Shown: positions 20,712 through 32,839, numbered from the stretch's first letter. The stretch is DNA of 64,000 nucleotides from Tetragonia tetragonoides (GCA_038025085.1 CM076154.1:19106501-19170500); one strand, 5' to 3'. Made by a program: numbers and translations. The notes: generated by a model not told the origin, from the letters alone.

Positions 20712-22170
20712 TGATAGGCCCGCAAGTGCATGGGTATATTGTCGTAGTAAAATATTGTATCCACATGGAGCTTTCGATTCCAAGTACTAAGATTTCTTAA
20801 ATTTAAAAAGCTAAGCAATTAAAAGCGGATTTTTGGTGAATCTAGCAAAGAACTAAATCGCTAACAATGATGAGAAAATAGCAAGATTAAAGAACCTAGG
20901 GTTGATTTCACTCAATTAAACTACTTGATGCGGATAAATAAACTTCAACTAGCATGTCATGTCGAATATTGCAAGGACGGACAAACAACCTAAAACCTTC
21001 TCTCGAAGAATCAAAGGCGAAACACAATATAAAACTCCACTACTTATTCTCATGGAGTCAATCAAATATCAAAAACTTGAAGAACATAATTCTATCCAAA
21101 AAGCCCCAAGTAATTCTAACCTACTCTCGTGGTTAGGCAAACTTGATAAAAGAATGAGTTTGAGCGATCAAGATTCTTCTCTCGAATTTAAATTAATCAC
21201 CAAGGATAAACAATAAGCAAACAATCAATCATTATGCAACACTCTAATGACATGCTAGTATACAATTATCTAATTAAACATCAAGCAATTCAATCAAACT
21301 ACATCAACCCTAGATAAAGGGGAATTAGCTACTCATTATATTCAAAAGTAACAAATAAACTAAATTAAACATGATTATGCTAGAATTGAACAATAATATC
21401 AAGAACAATCATAAACTATATTGGAATTAATCTGAAAGAAGTAAAGAGATGGGGAAGAGAAAGTAGGGATTAGAAATACCAAAAGTGCTTCAATGGATAG
21501 AACCAAGAACATGAACAAAGCTTGAAAATGGTGACTTCAATCTCCAAAATGCATAAATAAACTAGTGTTTGCTTCTAATCTATGAAAGCATAAAAGTGTT
21601 TGTAAACTATGAGAGAGATAATAGAGTGCTAAGAGATGATCTGAAAGAGATGAGTTCTCTCCCCTTTTATAACCCTCAAAATGAATGTAGTCGGATTTGG
21701 GTTAATAGTCATTGGAATGGCAAAGGTCACAAATGAATTCTCGTGAAAATGACAGCTCGCATGGTCATGCAGAAAATGTGATGGAAAGTTGCATGGTCGT
21801 GCAACCCTTCTTAAGCTCACTGACTTACTTGCATGGTCATGCAAGGTTTAGCCTTCGAACTTGCATGGTCGTGCAAATGCAATTTTGCCTTGAACTTCAT
21901 TTTTGCACTTCTCTTCTCGCTTGGCTTTCTCTAAGGCATCTTCCTCGACTTCTTCTTTGACAATTGCGATTCCAAATCATCTCCAAAGTCTCTACCAAAC
22001 CTCGGGATCTCAAAATGTCCTAAAAATACATCAAAACGCAAACATACCCCAAGGAGTCATCTTTATCACAATAATCATAAAATCTCACAAAGAAGTGATA
22101 TAATTACCATGAAACCATTCAAATGAGTGCGTTTATCACATGGAAAATAACTCTAATTACGCACTCATCA
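20712..22170 (-). repeat. 3' LTR of the nested non-autonomous element
   Basis: On the minus strand it starts TGATGAGTGCGTAATTAGAG and ends CCTATCA. A TATA box (GGTTATAAAAGGGG) lies at about 21662-21675. It is very similar to the right LTR with scattered substitutions and small indels. Confidence 0.88.
21759..21876 (-). promoter_or_regulatory. Four TTGCATGGTCATGCAA palindromes in U3 (left LTR)
   Basis: Palindromic words of the form TTGCATGGTCGTGCAA occur near 21759, 21789, 21829 and 21861. They lie about 90-210 bp upstream of the TATA box on the minus strand. Each contains TGCATG and/or CATGCA, the RY core bound by B3-domain factors such as ABI3, FUS3 and LEC2. The right LTR has the same four sites (26564-26682), two of them altered by point changes. 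Confidence 0.6.
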
Positions 22171-22186
22171 AACTCCCCCAATCTTA
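22171..22186 (-). other. Polypurine tract of the nested element
   Basis: On the minus strand AAGATTGGGGGAGTT directly precedes the LTR start TGATGAGTGCG. This fixes the orientation of the element. Confidence 0.65.
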
Positions 22187-23085
22187 AGTCTTTGCTTCTC
22201 CCCAAGCAAAACACGTCAAGACAAAGGAGATAGGGAACAAAGGACAAGAGATCACCTTCTCAAACCGATTTTCAAAAGCAACATCAAGACCAAAAGAATT
22301 AACCCAACTCAAGAACAATAGTGATATAGTCGCTCGAATTCACATAGCACATCATGTAATAGCGATCCAAAACATCCAATCTTACCACAAGACCCACTCT
22401 TGAATATAGCATAGCAAAGTAGAAAGACCCTCACTTTAGGTAAGTCGACACTCGCACTCAAGTGTTTAAAAATCAAAGTGGGTTTCTCTCAATACTCATA
22501 TCAAAATTCATGTTTACCATATGCTCACCAATCGTCTCACATCTCTGCTAAGGACAATTGATATAAACGAGTCAAGAGGACTTTCATAGGTTGTAACGTT
22601 AAGGGTGAAGGGTAGGAGAAATTCGTTTGGATAGTTGGTTAAGGATGTCATGAAACTAGTGGAGCAAAAATCATTAATTCACCTTATGCATGAAGGTAAA
22701 CAATGCGGAACTCCGACAAACAAAGAGCAACATCTAACCAATATCACCAAACTCTTTTGAAATAATCTTCATTCAAGCACAGCTTTCAAGAATTCAACCT
22801 TTTCTTCATTTTTTTCTCTTTTTTTTTAATACTTTTTCTGATATTTTTTTTTTCGAAACCAAACTTTGAATTTAAACCATCCTTTCAAGAGCTTACACAA
22901 GGAGTTACACATTGTGGAATGAACCATAAACCCTAAAGCTAATCTCTACTCCACAAGTCTCATGACGAAAGGGTAAACATAATTTTTCCTGTCAAAAGGC
23001 TTGTAATGCGGGTGAAAGAAAAGAATAGGAAAAGCTCAAAGTGGTTCATAATGGGATAAATTGCCAAAGGTAGGCTTATTTGGCT
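22187..23085. other. Internal region of the nested element, non-coding
   Basis: No ORF of interest is present. There are several T-rich stretches (22800-22850). Confidence 0.5.
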
Positions 23086-23090
23086 AAGTG

Positions 23091-23991
23091 TGTTGGAAAA
23101 TTATGCTTTAAAATTTAATATTAGGACTATTATTATTATTATTATTTGTTAGATGCCTAATTCCTATTCGGTAACATTTATTTGTATACCAATCTAAAGG
23201 CTCTAACAAGTAGTAGTTTGTGTCCTAACTTATCTTTTTATCTACATAAATTATTTTATCTAAATCCTTGGGTTAGTATTTGGTGACTATTCAAAGCGGT
23301 TTTATTACCACTTAATGTTGGTTGATAAATGTTGGGATTTGTAACGTTCCTTTGATTTATTTTTGTAACCATTACTATTTTAATATCCTTGTAACTCTTA
23401 TTTTGATGGCTAATTAAAATAAGGGAGGTTATGGTTTAACACTAAAAGTGTTGATTATAAAAGGGAGTTTTAGCCATTTTGGTGGTGAGATGGAAAAGAG
23501 CCATATTTCTTAGATAAAGAGAGAAACACCTCTTTTCCTCCCTACTTTGCTTTATGAGATGAACAACAACTAGTACAATTCCAACAAATATTACTTTCAT
23601 GATTTTTATACTAAAAACTAGTATTTTGAGCATTGGCGATTCAGTGGTTCGGGAGAGCTATTGGCTGCACCTATAGCTTTCAACGGGTTGTTGTATCTGA
23701 GGTGGAGAACGCCATGATAACAAATTAAAGCCTCGTGCAGGAGAGGCGTTTCTTCTCCACGGAAAGTGTCCAACATGCCTCAACCCATAATTCCAACTAA
23801 AACAGGCTAATTTTATTCCTTACTCTCTTTTATTTATGTTGTTATTCTATTGATCATATTGATGTATTTGAGTGTTTCATTTACAAGAATTGTACTTGTA
23901 TTGTTGTTATATATGTTGATAAATAAAGTTTGAGGTATGTTAAATTGACAGAAATTCCATTCCCCTATTTATTCGAATAAATTTTCCAACA
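23091..23991 (+). mobile_element. Solo LTR, Copia-like, 901 bp
   Basis: The segment starts TGTTGGAAAATT and ends AATTTTCCAACA, a perfect 12-bp inverted terminus. It is flanked by the direct duplication AAGTG at 23086-23090 and 23992-23996. It contains a TATA-like GATTATAAAAGGGAG near 23453. TGTTGGAAA...TTTCCAACA ends are typical of several Copia families. No internal domain is left, as expected after recombination between LTRs. Confidence 0.82.
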
Positions 23992-24798
23992 AAGTGAGCT
24001 ATAAATTCAAAGAATGTCTCAATCATACTCGATCAATCAATGTTAAGTGCGGACTCGGTGGAGAAAAGAGAAATGAATTCTCTTCGGAGAGGTTGAGAAG
24101 CCTCTCCCCAAGGTGAGTTCTAGAAACCAATGACTAAGAGAGAGTTTCACACATGAAAAACACAATAGACCGTAGTGACGCACTGTCTTCAAAGCTCAAA
24201 ACTCTGGGGTCAATTTGGTCTATCCAACTCAGCTATGCAACATTCAAGAGTCATCATCATACACATGAATTGCTACAACAATCATGTTATGTAAACCTTA
24301 AGCCAAACATTTTATTACAAGAACAAGAGTCATTCCTTTCGATTTTAACAATAAAACAAGAATCATCATCGAAGGATCACTTCTCACACATTTGTTTTCT
24401 TTATTTTTCTTTTTTCTATTTTTTGGAATTGTTTTTATGCATGCGGAATTAAAACCTAAACTACACGCAAAACAAACAAAAATAAAAGAAAGAAACAAAA
24501 TAAATGAAAAACTAAGCCAAAAATGCAAAAAAAAAATAAAAATAAAACAAAACCTATATTCAATTCAATTCACATTTCACAAAACATCATCAGAATCACC
24601 TCCCCCAAGGTTGAAACGAACATTGTCCTCAATGTGAGAAAAGACAACAAAATAGAGGGGAAGGGAGGAGAGAAAACTTGCGGAGCCTCCCCCGGTCGAG
24701 GAGGAGTAGAAAAGTATTGTTGGCTGATATGTCAACTAGTTAATGCTCACAGTCATCACACTCATATATCCATTTTCACTTGCATGACATAGAGTGCA

Positions 24799-25440
24799 TC
24801 AAATCATATCAGTTTTGTGGTGGTGCTCTTCTTCTTTTTTTTCATTCATCATCCTCTCCTTGAATTGATCATAACAAGCTAATGCCCGTAGAATTTTGTC
24901 AAAGGAACTTGCAAACATCTCAAAAGAACACAAGTTAGAGATCATTATCACAAAGAAACAATAAATAGTCAACGACCTCTTGAACTTGTCAAATGCCCTT
25001 GAAAAGTCAAAATGACAAGATGAATCTTCCATCACTCTAAACTTATAACTCTCCTTATAGATCCCATTAGACTTGTCACCTATGATATCCTTATAAACCC
25101 GGTGCATACAAGAATCATGAATCTCTAGTACATCATTGGGTTTCAAATATGCATATCCAAGCGAGTTATCGAGAGGGGGATTAATATGAGGATGCACAAT
25201 TGTTGAAATTGGCATGCTTATGGATTTTGGGGGAAGTGAATCATGATGCTCAATATTAGATAACTGGTTCTCTACCAAATTTTCAACAAGTTCTTCCTCA
25301 ATGCAATGCTTAGATAAAGATGAACTTTCCATGAGATTGAGTTGGGTCTCTATCAGCACCATGTGGAAGGCAATTGAATCAACTGTAGGGCACAATTGCT
25401 CTATTAGTTCTTGTTGTTCATCATTAACCTTTTGTTGCAT
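24799..25440 (-). CDS. 213-residue protein of the non-autonomous LTR element, unknown function
   Basis: The frame begins (MQQKVNDEQQELIEQLCPTV) about 50 bp after the primer site on the sense strand of the element, where gag would normally start. The protein is acidic and Gln/Glu-rich at the start. A hydrophobic stretch (LTIYCFFVIMISNLC) lies near residues 161-175, and the tail is charged and His-rich (EKKEEEHHHK). I recognise no Gag zinc knuckle, capsid motif, protease or polymerase. It may be a chimaera of leader and unrelated sequence, or a fast-diverging element protein. Confidence refers to the frame being a real coding unit. Confidence 0.4.
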   Translation of the reverse strand: MQQKVNDEQQELIEQLCPTVDSIAFHMVLIETQLNLMESSSLSKHCIEEELVENLVENQLSNIEHHDSLPPKSISMPISTIVHPHINPPLDNSLGYAYLKPNDVLEIHDSCMHRVYKDIIGDKSNGIYKESYKFRVMEDSSCHFDFSRAFDKFKRSLTIYCFFVIMISNLCSFEMFASSFDKILRALACYDQFKERMMNEKKEEEHHHKTDMI

Positions 25441-25488
25441 GACAATGAATTCCTCAAAGATGGTTTCCTAATCTTGGAATATGCCAAG

Positions 25489-25507
25489 CTCCCCAGCAAC
25501 GGCGCCA
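25489..25507 (-). other. Primer-binding site (tRNA-Asp type)
   Basis: On the minus strand TGGCGCCGTTGCTGGGGAG follows the 5' LTR after six bases. It matches the tRNA-Asp-type primer site TGGCGCCGTTGCCGGGGA, as in Athila and related Gypsy elements, except for one C-to-T change. Confidence 0.8.
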
Positions 25508-25513
25508 AAAATT

Positions 25514-26977
25514 TGATAAGCCCGCAAGTGCACGGGTATATCGTCATAATAAAATATCGTATCCACAGGGAGTTTTTGATTCCAAGTACTAAGATTTCTT
25601 AAATTTAAAAAGCTAAGCAATCAAAAGCGGATTTTTGGTGAATCTAGCAAAGAACTAAGTCGCTAACAATGATGAGAAAATAGCAAGATTAAAGAACCTA
25701 GGATTGATTTCACTCAATTAAACAATTTGATGCGGATAAATAAACTTCAACTAGCATGTCATGTCGAATGTTGCAAGGACGGACAAAGAACCTAAAACCT
25801 TCTCTCGAAGAATCAAAGGCGAAACTCAATATAAAACTCCACTACCTATTCTCATGGAGTCAAGCAAATATCAAGAACATGAAGAACATAATTCTATCCA
25901 AAAAGCCCCAAGTAATTCTAACCTACTCTCGTGGTTAGGCAAACTTGATGAAAGATTGAGTTCGGGCGATCAAGATTCTTCTCTCAAATTTAAATTAATC
26001 ACCAAGGATAAACAATAAGCAAACAATCAATCATTATGCAACACTCAAATGACATGCTAGTTTCCAATTATCTTATTAAACATCAAGCAATTCAATCAAG
26101 CTACATCAACCCTAGATAAAGGGGAATTAGCTACTCATTATATTCAAAAGTAACAAATAAACTAAATTAAACATGATTATGCTAGAATTCAAAAATAATA
26201 TCAAGAACAATCATAAACTAGCTATATTGGAATTAATCTAAAAGAAGTAGAGAGATGGGGAAGAGAAAGTAGGGAATAGAAATACCAAAAGTGCTTCAAT
26301 GGATATAACCAAGAACATGAACAAAGCTTGAAAATGGTGACTTCAATCTCCAAAATGCATAAATAAACCAGTGTTTGATTCTAATCTATGAAAGCATAAA
26401 AGTGTTTGTAAACTATGAGAGAGATAGTGGGGTGCTAAGAGATGATCTGAAAGAGATGAGTTCTCTCCCCTTTTATAACCCCCAAAATGAATGTAGTCGG
26501 ATTTGGGTTAATAGTCATTGGAATGGCAAAGGTCGCGAATGAATTCTCGTGAAAACGACAGTTCGCATGGTCGTGTAGAAAATGTGATGGAAATTTGCAT
26601 GGTCGTACAACCCTTCTTAAGCTCACTGACTTACTTGCATGGTCATGCAAGGTTTAGCCTTCGAACTTGCATGGCCGTGCAAATGCAATTTTGCCTTGAA
26701 CTTCATTTTTGCACTTCTCTTCTCGCTTGGCTTTCTCTAAGGCATCTTCCTCTACTTCTTATTTGACGATTGCGATTCTAAATCATCTCCAAAGTCTTTA
26801 CCAAGCCTCGGAGTCTCAAAATGTCCTGAAAACACATCAAAACGCAAACATACCCCCAAGTAGTCATCTTTATCACAATAATCATAAAATCTCACAAATA
26901 AGTGATATAATTACCATGAAACCAATCAAATGAGTGCGTTTATCACATGGAAAATAACTCTTATTACGCATTCATCA
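25514..26977 (-). repeat. 5' LTR of the nested non-autonomous element
   Basis: 1464 bp, the partner of 20712-22170. On the minus strand it starts TGATGAATGCGTAATAAGAG, has its TATA box at 26468-26481 and ends CTTATCA. RY-type palindromes lie at 26564-26682. Confidence 0.88.
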
Positions 26978-28480
26978 GACAACCTAATCGGTTCTCATCC
27001 CTTGACATCGCAAAGCCCGATGATGATGGTAATGGATTAACATGGACGCAAGTAGAAAAGGACATTGCTTGGAAATCTAGACAAAGTTCCTTGAAACCGC
27101 AGTCTTTGGACAACCCTTGTTAAAAGGATTCCAATGCCTTTGACCTTGCCTCAATCAGGTTCCCGGATCAAGAGATATCGCGTCTTGAAGATTTTGGTCA
27201 AAACCGCTCGATTTGACCCCCTGGATCAGCCCAATGGCATTTCGTAATTTACTGAGCACAAAAATTCAAAAATCCCTAGCCGAGCGGCTGACGCTAACGA
27301 CCCACCGGCACACGCGTGACAGCGGGGGCCTTTTGGCCAGCCGTTGGCCCCCAGCTGCCTTTCATGTGGCTGATGGGCCTGATTTTCTGACTTGGCCGAG
27401 TTTGGCGCCGGGGCTGCAGCCCTAGTCCCCTAATTTCCTCCCCTAACTCTATAAATACTCGTTTTCACTCTCTTTTATGAGAGGTTGGTCAATATATAAT
27501 CTTAAAAGCAATTTGAGAGCACAAAAACCCTAAATCATAGAGAATTCAGAATTTGAAGACTCAAGCAAGCCATTGTACCCAACCTAGCACCCGAGATTGA
27601 AGAGCAATTCCAATTCTACTAATCCCATTCGAATAGAACGTCAAGGTTAACCAACCTGAGTGCCTAAATCTCTTTATTAAATTCCTCTTTCATTATTTAT
27701 AATCATGTTTTACTTAGCTTTTGATTATGGTTGAATAATTATGCATGTTTTGATCTTTGTAAATTATTATGCATGTTAGTTTAATTTGAAGTTTGCATCT
27801 TTGCTATTAGTTTATGCAAGTTTGCATATTTTAATCTTATATTTATTCATTCATGTAGCGACCTCTTTAGGTTTATTTTAGCATGAAGTTGATATTTTTG
27901 CATTGTGCTTCCATTGAAGTTACTAACAAATTTATAGATGTGCATATGCAATGCTTGGCGCGTTTAGCAAAGTGTGGTAGGTTGGACCGTTTTTTTTTGT
28001 TGCTCTTATCTTTTGCTTGTGCTTGGTAAATAATTATGCATGTAAATTAGATATTAATTGTGCAAAGCGGTAACGGTAGTTAATTTGATTGCCTTTAACC
28101 CGCCTAATTAAATTTAGGATCTTGGACGACCGGATTTAGATGGAACCAAATAGTTTAATAAATATTTGACATGGATAGGCTTATTAGAGGCCGTTAATTC
28201 GGGTGATTTAGATGAGATTCGTTTTTTTTATTTCGTACCTACACCCCCGAACTCAATATTTAGCCCCTTTGAGTATGAGTCAATTCCCAATAGGAATTGG
28301 GTGCATTTTTTGATGGTTTCCAATTGTTTCCTTAAAAATTGGTAGCGACTTCATTGCTTGCGAATTATTTTCCCCATCACAATTGAATTAAATTGCTTAT
28401 GACGTATTATTTAAGAACCATTAATTCCAATCTCAAACATTTCATCAATTAAAAGCGTCGAAAAGGCGAGGGCTCTTACA
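26978..28480 (+). mobile_element. Remainder of the 3' LTR of PMD element 3
   Basis: After the insertion the LTR resumes with GACAACCTAATCGG and shares with the LTR at 11926 the words CGCAAAGCCCGATGATGATGG, a TATA box (CTATAAATAC, 27449), a CTCTTTCATT leader, AGAGGCCGTTAATTCGGG and the end GGGCTCTTACA. It also carries a GC-rich stretch (27280-27420) where the other LTR has its palindromes. Confidence 0.6.
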
Positions 28481-28743
28481 GTGAGACAGGATGAGAAACT
28501 CAAGCCGGTGGTCCGGTCTTGCATCTGAGAAAAGACAGATGGAAATTTCCATCTACTGTAATTAAAATATCGCCTTCGCCGACATAGTGAAATGGGGATT
28601 TTGGGGCTGGAGAGAGAGATGCGAAGGTGGTGGTGGGCAGCGGGGGTCGCGGTGGTGGTGGCTAGTGGGGGTCGCGGGGGTGGGAATTTACACAGAGCGA
28701 AATGGGGGATTTTGGGACTGGAGGTTGAGTAGTTTGAGTGTGA
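28481..28743. other. G-rich non-coding segment with an internal duplication
   Basis: Two copies of GAAATGGGGATTTTGGGGCTGG-like sequence (28589 and 28698) flank a run of GGTGGTGG and GGGGGTCGCGG words. No credible gene is present. Confidence 0.45.
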
Positions 28744-28973
28744 CTGTGTGTAACACCTCTAATTTCCATCTAATTTAAAATCATTTAAAATCACGAGTTG
28801 TTGCGGGAAAACCCTAGAAATTCGAAGCGTCACCGCCGTATTTAATGTTCAAATTAAATACAATGCTAGAAAGAAACCAAATGTTTTCAAATATACATAC
28901 TAGATAATTAAATAATAACTACGTTTCCAACTAAACATAAAACAAATAATCCAAATGAAAGAAGAAAGGGCGG

Positions 28974-30006
28974 TGCTAAATACCGCATCCCATTTTAAAC
29001 AATACCGCACCCTACTAGTGAATTACCAACATTAACCTTTCTCACTATTTATAAAAACCAAAACATTTTTTTTCAACTTTAAAAAAAAAAATATTACTCG
29101 CACAAATTAGAACAAAAGAACCCCACTCTTCTAGCTAGCTGACTAGCTTTATGCCCATGCCCAATTGCCATAGCTGTTCACCAGCTTTGAAAACAATATG
29201 GCAAGGAACCTCCATTGTTAGTAGAAGGAGTACCTATACTAATGTTCAAAATCAGAGTGAAATGTCCCAATTAACAAATCAAAAGAACAATTGAAGAGAG
29301 AGAAAATGAAATCAAATGGACTTTGTTGATGAAGTATGACTAGCAGCAACCATTCATTGATTCATAAACGAAACAACATGAGGAATAAGGAAGAGTAGGT
29401 AGTGGATTGGGCGTCTGGGATTCGAGTAAGAAACCATGACGGAGCGTAGCGATCCCATACCTACGCCTGAATTGGGCACAACAGTCTCATTCCTACGCCT
29501 GAATTGGGCGCAGCAGTTTCATTCCTACGCCTGATTTCGGCGCAACGATCAGATACCTACGCGTTTATTGGGCGTAGATACTAATTACATGTGCTTGAAT
29601 TGGCCTTCATGAACTGATTTCTGCCGTTCTAGATTCAACCGATGATGATTTCTCTTATGATTGGTTTACTTTGTTCATTAACTTGATGCGTGTTCCACTT
29701 TCCACTTTTAGTTTGTACTCTAGTTACTATGTTCTTCACTCTTGTAGAATTGCATTGGAAGAGAGTTTTAGGAGTACTGTGAAGATGGTTACGTCATCAT
29801 GCTCCATCAACAATTTAATTGGAGTAGCAATCACACTTCACTGCTACATAATATTTGATGTGGAAGGCTCGGAGGGGAGGGGACGCAATGCAAAATTAAA
29901 GTAAAGGTACTGTGCGTGTATTTTTTGCTAAGATTAAAAGAAGGGCAGTCTTGGTATTATTTTCTTAGGGTGCGGTATTGATTAAAAAGGCGTGCGGTAT
30001 TATGCG
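28974..30006. mobile_element. TIR element (~1 kb) inserted in the solo LTR
   Basis: The left terminus TAAATACCGCATCCCATTTT and, further in, CAATACCGCACCCTA match the reverse complement of the right terminus: TAATACCGCACGCCTTTTT and CAATACCGCACCCTAA. The inverted repeats are about 38 bp with a repeated ATACCGCA core. There is no transposase frame, so it is a non-autonomous DNA element. A target duplication could not be settled. Confidence 0.7.
29452..29582. repeat. 32-bp tandem repeat, 4 copies
   Basis: The unit is close to CATTCCTACGCCTGAATTGG followed by GCGCAGCAGTTT. The last copy is more diverged (CTACGCGTTTATTGGGCGTA). It lies inside the TIR element. Confidence 0.85.
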
Positions 30007-31639
30007 AACTGATAAGAAATACTAAACTGTTAATTCTCATGCAAGAGGATTAATCTCATTACAATAATAAAAGTCTCAACAATAAAGAATTCCAATCTAA
30101 ACAATATATAAATGTTTTTAGAAGATATACTATCTTCTTGAGTCGCTTTTTTCTAGCTCAAACCACGAGCTACAAAATCCTGTCAATCTACTCCTCCATA
30201 TAGTCGAATTTCATATAGGTTCAACATAGGCCCACCATTGAAGAGAAATGGACAACAAACACAACTAAAAAGAAAAACAACCAATCAGCTATACTGAGTA
30301 ATTCATAACCACATAATCCATTTAAATCTCCAAGTTAAGCCAACATGCTTAATTAAAAGTAACAATCATGCTTTAAGAAAATAAAGGACAACATGCTTTA
30401 ATTTAAAGACATGCATAAACACCAAATAATAAATCCAATATTTATTATTATCCATTAGCCAAGTTCATTAGAGAGAAGAGAATCGCAAGAATAGTCAAAC
30501 CAACCGCAGTCGATTCAATAGGATCTTAGTCCCGTGCACATTGGCAAAAGAGGGATCAACCGTCCCAGAGTATAGATGACTACTCTCGAAGTACTTCTAA
30601 TGTTCCTTAGTATGCATAGCCTCCTTCGACCCTTAAGTCTACAGGAAGAACTGTTTCAGAGAACCACTCACCCAATTACTCAGTATGGATACAAGATTTC
30701 AATACGTTGGGGCCATAACCAATGAACCCACTCAACGTAACAAGTGACAAATTCTCATTCGCATCCTTCGGTGGATCCATTATCAAAGAAGTCTTAACTC
30801 CCAATTTATTTTAATATGGTGATCACATAACAAGTAATACACATATCTTGGTATTCAAGTAACTACTCCATAGTTACCAACAATTCCGATGGCAAATTTC
30901 ACATGAATGAGCATCAACACCTTATTCACAATCACCTAACAATATATCTTTTCCAGGCTTCCAATTTTGTTTACCAAATCAATAGTCAAAATCACATTAA
31001 CTTATTGACACAACATGCTTTCAAGCATGATCCAAATAGCGATAGGCTATATCCAAATTGAACAAATATTAATATATCTTTAGTACAATATCACAAATAA
31101 TTACTCCACTTAACTACCAAGATTAACATGTATTATCATACAACATGAATCTTAATAAGTAGACATTGCTGCACAAAGTGAATTTCCAACATTTATCACA
31201 TGCATTCAGTATCATATAATTCTATACGAATTATCACAAGAAAATAAATGACAATTATCATTTCCACAAACCAAGTACGAATCCACATCCCAATTCAATA
31301 CTTAGACAATGAATATACATTATTCTTGACATGCATTACCTTTAGCAATAAGGCAATCACGACAATCTAACGTAAGATCTTCACGTTCACGTGCGGACAA
31401 CGGGTCCTAACAAATCCACAATAAAACAATAGTCATTACTTTGACTCCTAAACCTCTTTATTGAACTTTAAAGATGATTTAGTACCCTTAATTAAAATAA
31501 TTAATTTGCTGAAATTTATAATTACTCATGCATGCTCAAAGTTTCCAAAAACCAATTTACATAAACTAAATTAGGAAACTTTTCAAAACCCTAAAACAAG
31601 TCAACAAGTCAAAACAAGTCAAATCACCAAAAACACCAC

Positions 31640-31745
31640 CCAACATCAACCACCACTGCAACCACCGCCGCTAACCACCGTCCAGTTGCGGCGGTGGCCG
31701 TGACAGTCACGGCTGGCACCCGTGACAGCCGCGGCCTAGCCGTGT
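31640..31745. other. GC-rich palindromic stretch in the solo LTR
   Basis: CCACCGCCGC, GCGGCGGTGGCCGTGACAG, TCACGGCTGGCACCCGTGAC and AGCCGCGGC form short inverted repeats in an otherwise AT-rich LTR. A hairpin-forming leader or promoter segment is possible. Confidence 0.35.
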
Positions 31746-32839
31746 TCCGCAAAAACCGAAACCCCCCCCCTATTTTTTGTTTAACAACTTTAACAAATCC
31801 AAATCTAAACTAAATCCATAAATAAATTTTCAGATTTAATTAAACACAAGATTCAACCTTTTAAACTCAACCTTTGAATCAAATTCAACAAAACATTAAA
31901 CCCAACCCTAATCATGATTCTAACAAGCAAAATAGTAGAATCTAGCAAACCCTAGGCAAATACAAAATTAAAGCATACTTAAATCCAATTTAAAGCTTTT
32001 AAGAATCAAAAACAAGTTAAAAACACTTATTTAGAATCAAAAAGGATGAAAAATTGCACAAAAGGATGAATTATGAAAGAGAGCCAAATTCTCTTTCTTC
32101 TTCCCTTTGTTTTGTCGTGCTTGGGAGTGAGCGGTAGATAGGGACGTTCTTTTTTTTTTTTTTTAGTAAAGAGTCAGTTATTTTAGAAGTAGTGTATATT
32201 TAGGAACTAAATACACTCATTTTCTCAACTTCTCCTTTCCTAAAGTCTCACCTAAAATCACTCCACCATCCAATAATTTAGGAAACAAAATTTTAAAACA
32301 AAAATTCTGATATTGGGTGCCTTATTTTCGGCCACCTAGCCGAAAATAATGGTCCAAATCTTTACCAATAATTTCGGCCAAATCAAAATTATAGCCACCA
32401 AAATCCTTTTTATTTATTTGGCCCAATCATGATTAATTAGGTCTGAAACCAAAATCCAATATTAATTAGGCACTTTAAACATTTATGAGCCCAATTAATT
32501 ATTTAAATCCAAAATTGCATTTTCTTTTTAAGTAATTATTATTCTAAAATGAATAATAATACGGGGTATTAAACTGTGTGAGGAGCTAGAGATAAAAAAA
32601 GTTAGGTACAATATTAGAGTTGGAGCATGTTTTATAATTTCTTAAAAAGTGTTTTTTTAGCAAACATTTTCCAATAAAAATCAAGAAATCGAAAGGCATT
32701 GTGCAAATATGCTGCCCCTTTTTTTTAATTGAATTTTTTTTTTCTAAGAGGAGTCTTTTTTTTTTTTTTTTTGAGGTGTTGCGGGGAGATACTTAAATTA
32801 AAAGAGAAAAACATAGCATTATAGCAACACAAAATTCAT

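Larger units (their letters stand above)
20712..26977 (-). mobile_element. Non-autonomous LTR retrotransposon (LARD-like), minus orientation
   Basis: Two long direct repeats (20712-22170 and 25514-26977), both with TG...CA ends, enclose 3.3 kb. A tRNA-Asp-type primer site lies inside the right LTR on the minus strand, and a G-rich polypurine tract lies beside the left LTR, so the element reads right to left. Flanks GACAC and GACAA form a 5-bp target duplication with one mismatch. No gag-pol homology is visible inside; there is one 213-codon frame and a nested solo LTR. It sits just inside the start of the 3' LTR of PMD element 3. Confidence 0.85.
28749..32573 (-). mobile_element. Chromovirus-like solo LTR with target duplication
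   Basis: The left end is TGTAACACCTC. On the minus strand the right end starts TTTAATACCCCGTATTATT, where an expected TGTAATACCCC start carries one change. The same 5 bases, CTGTG, flank it at 28744-28748 and 32574-32578. TGTAAYACCCC ends are typical of Tekay/Del-type chromovirus LTRs. The interior has no coding domain. The length includes a ~1-kb inserted inverted-repeat element; without it the LTR is about 2.8 kb. Confidence 0.7.

Noticed and set aside
21629..21960. Short frames in both copies of the 1.46-kb repeat (also 26435-26766)
   Set aside because: They lie in LTR promoter sequence on either strand and have no domain; conservation reflects LTR duplication.
28587..28778. 63-residue Gly/Trp-rich frame
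   Set aside because: It follows GGTGGTGG simple sequence and has no start context or homology.
29452..29582. CRISPR-like array of spaced repeats
   Set aside because: The four 32-bp units are directly adjacent with no unique spacers, in plant nuclear DNA; it is an ordinary tandem repeat.
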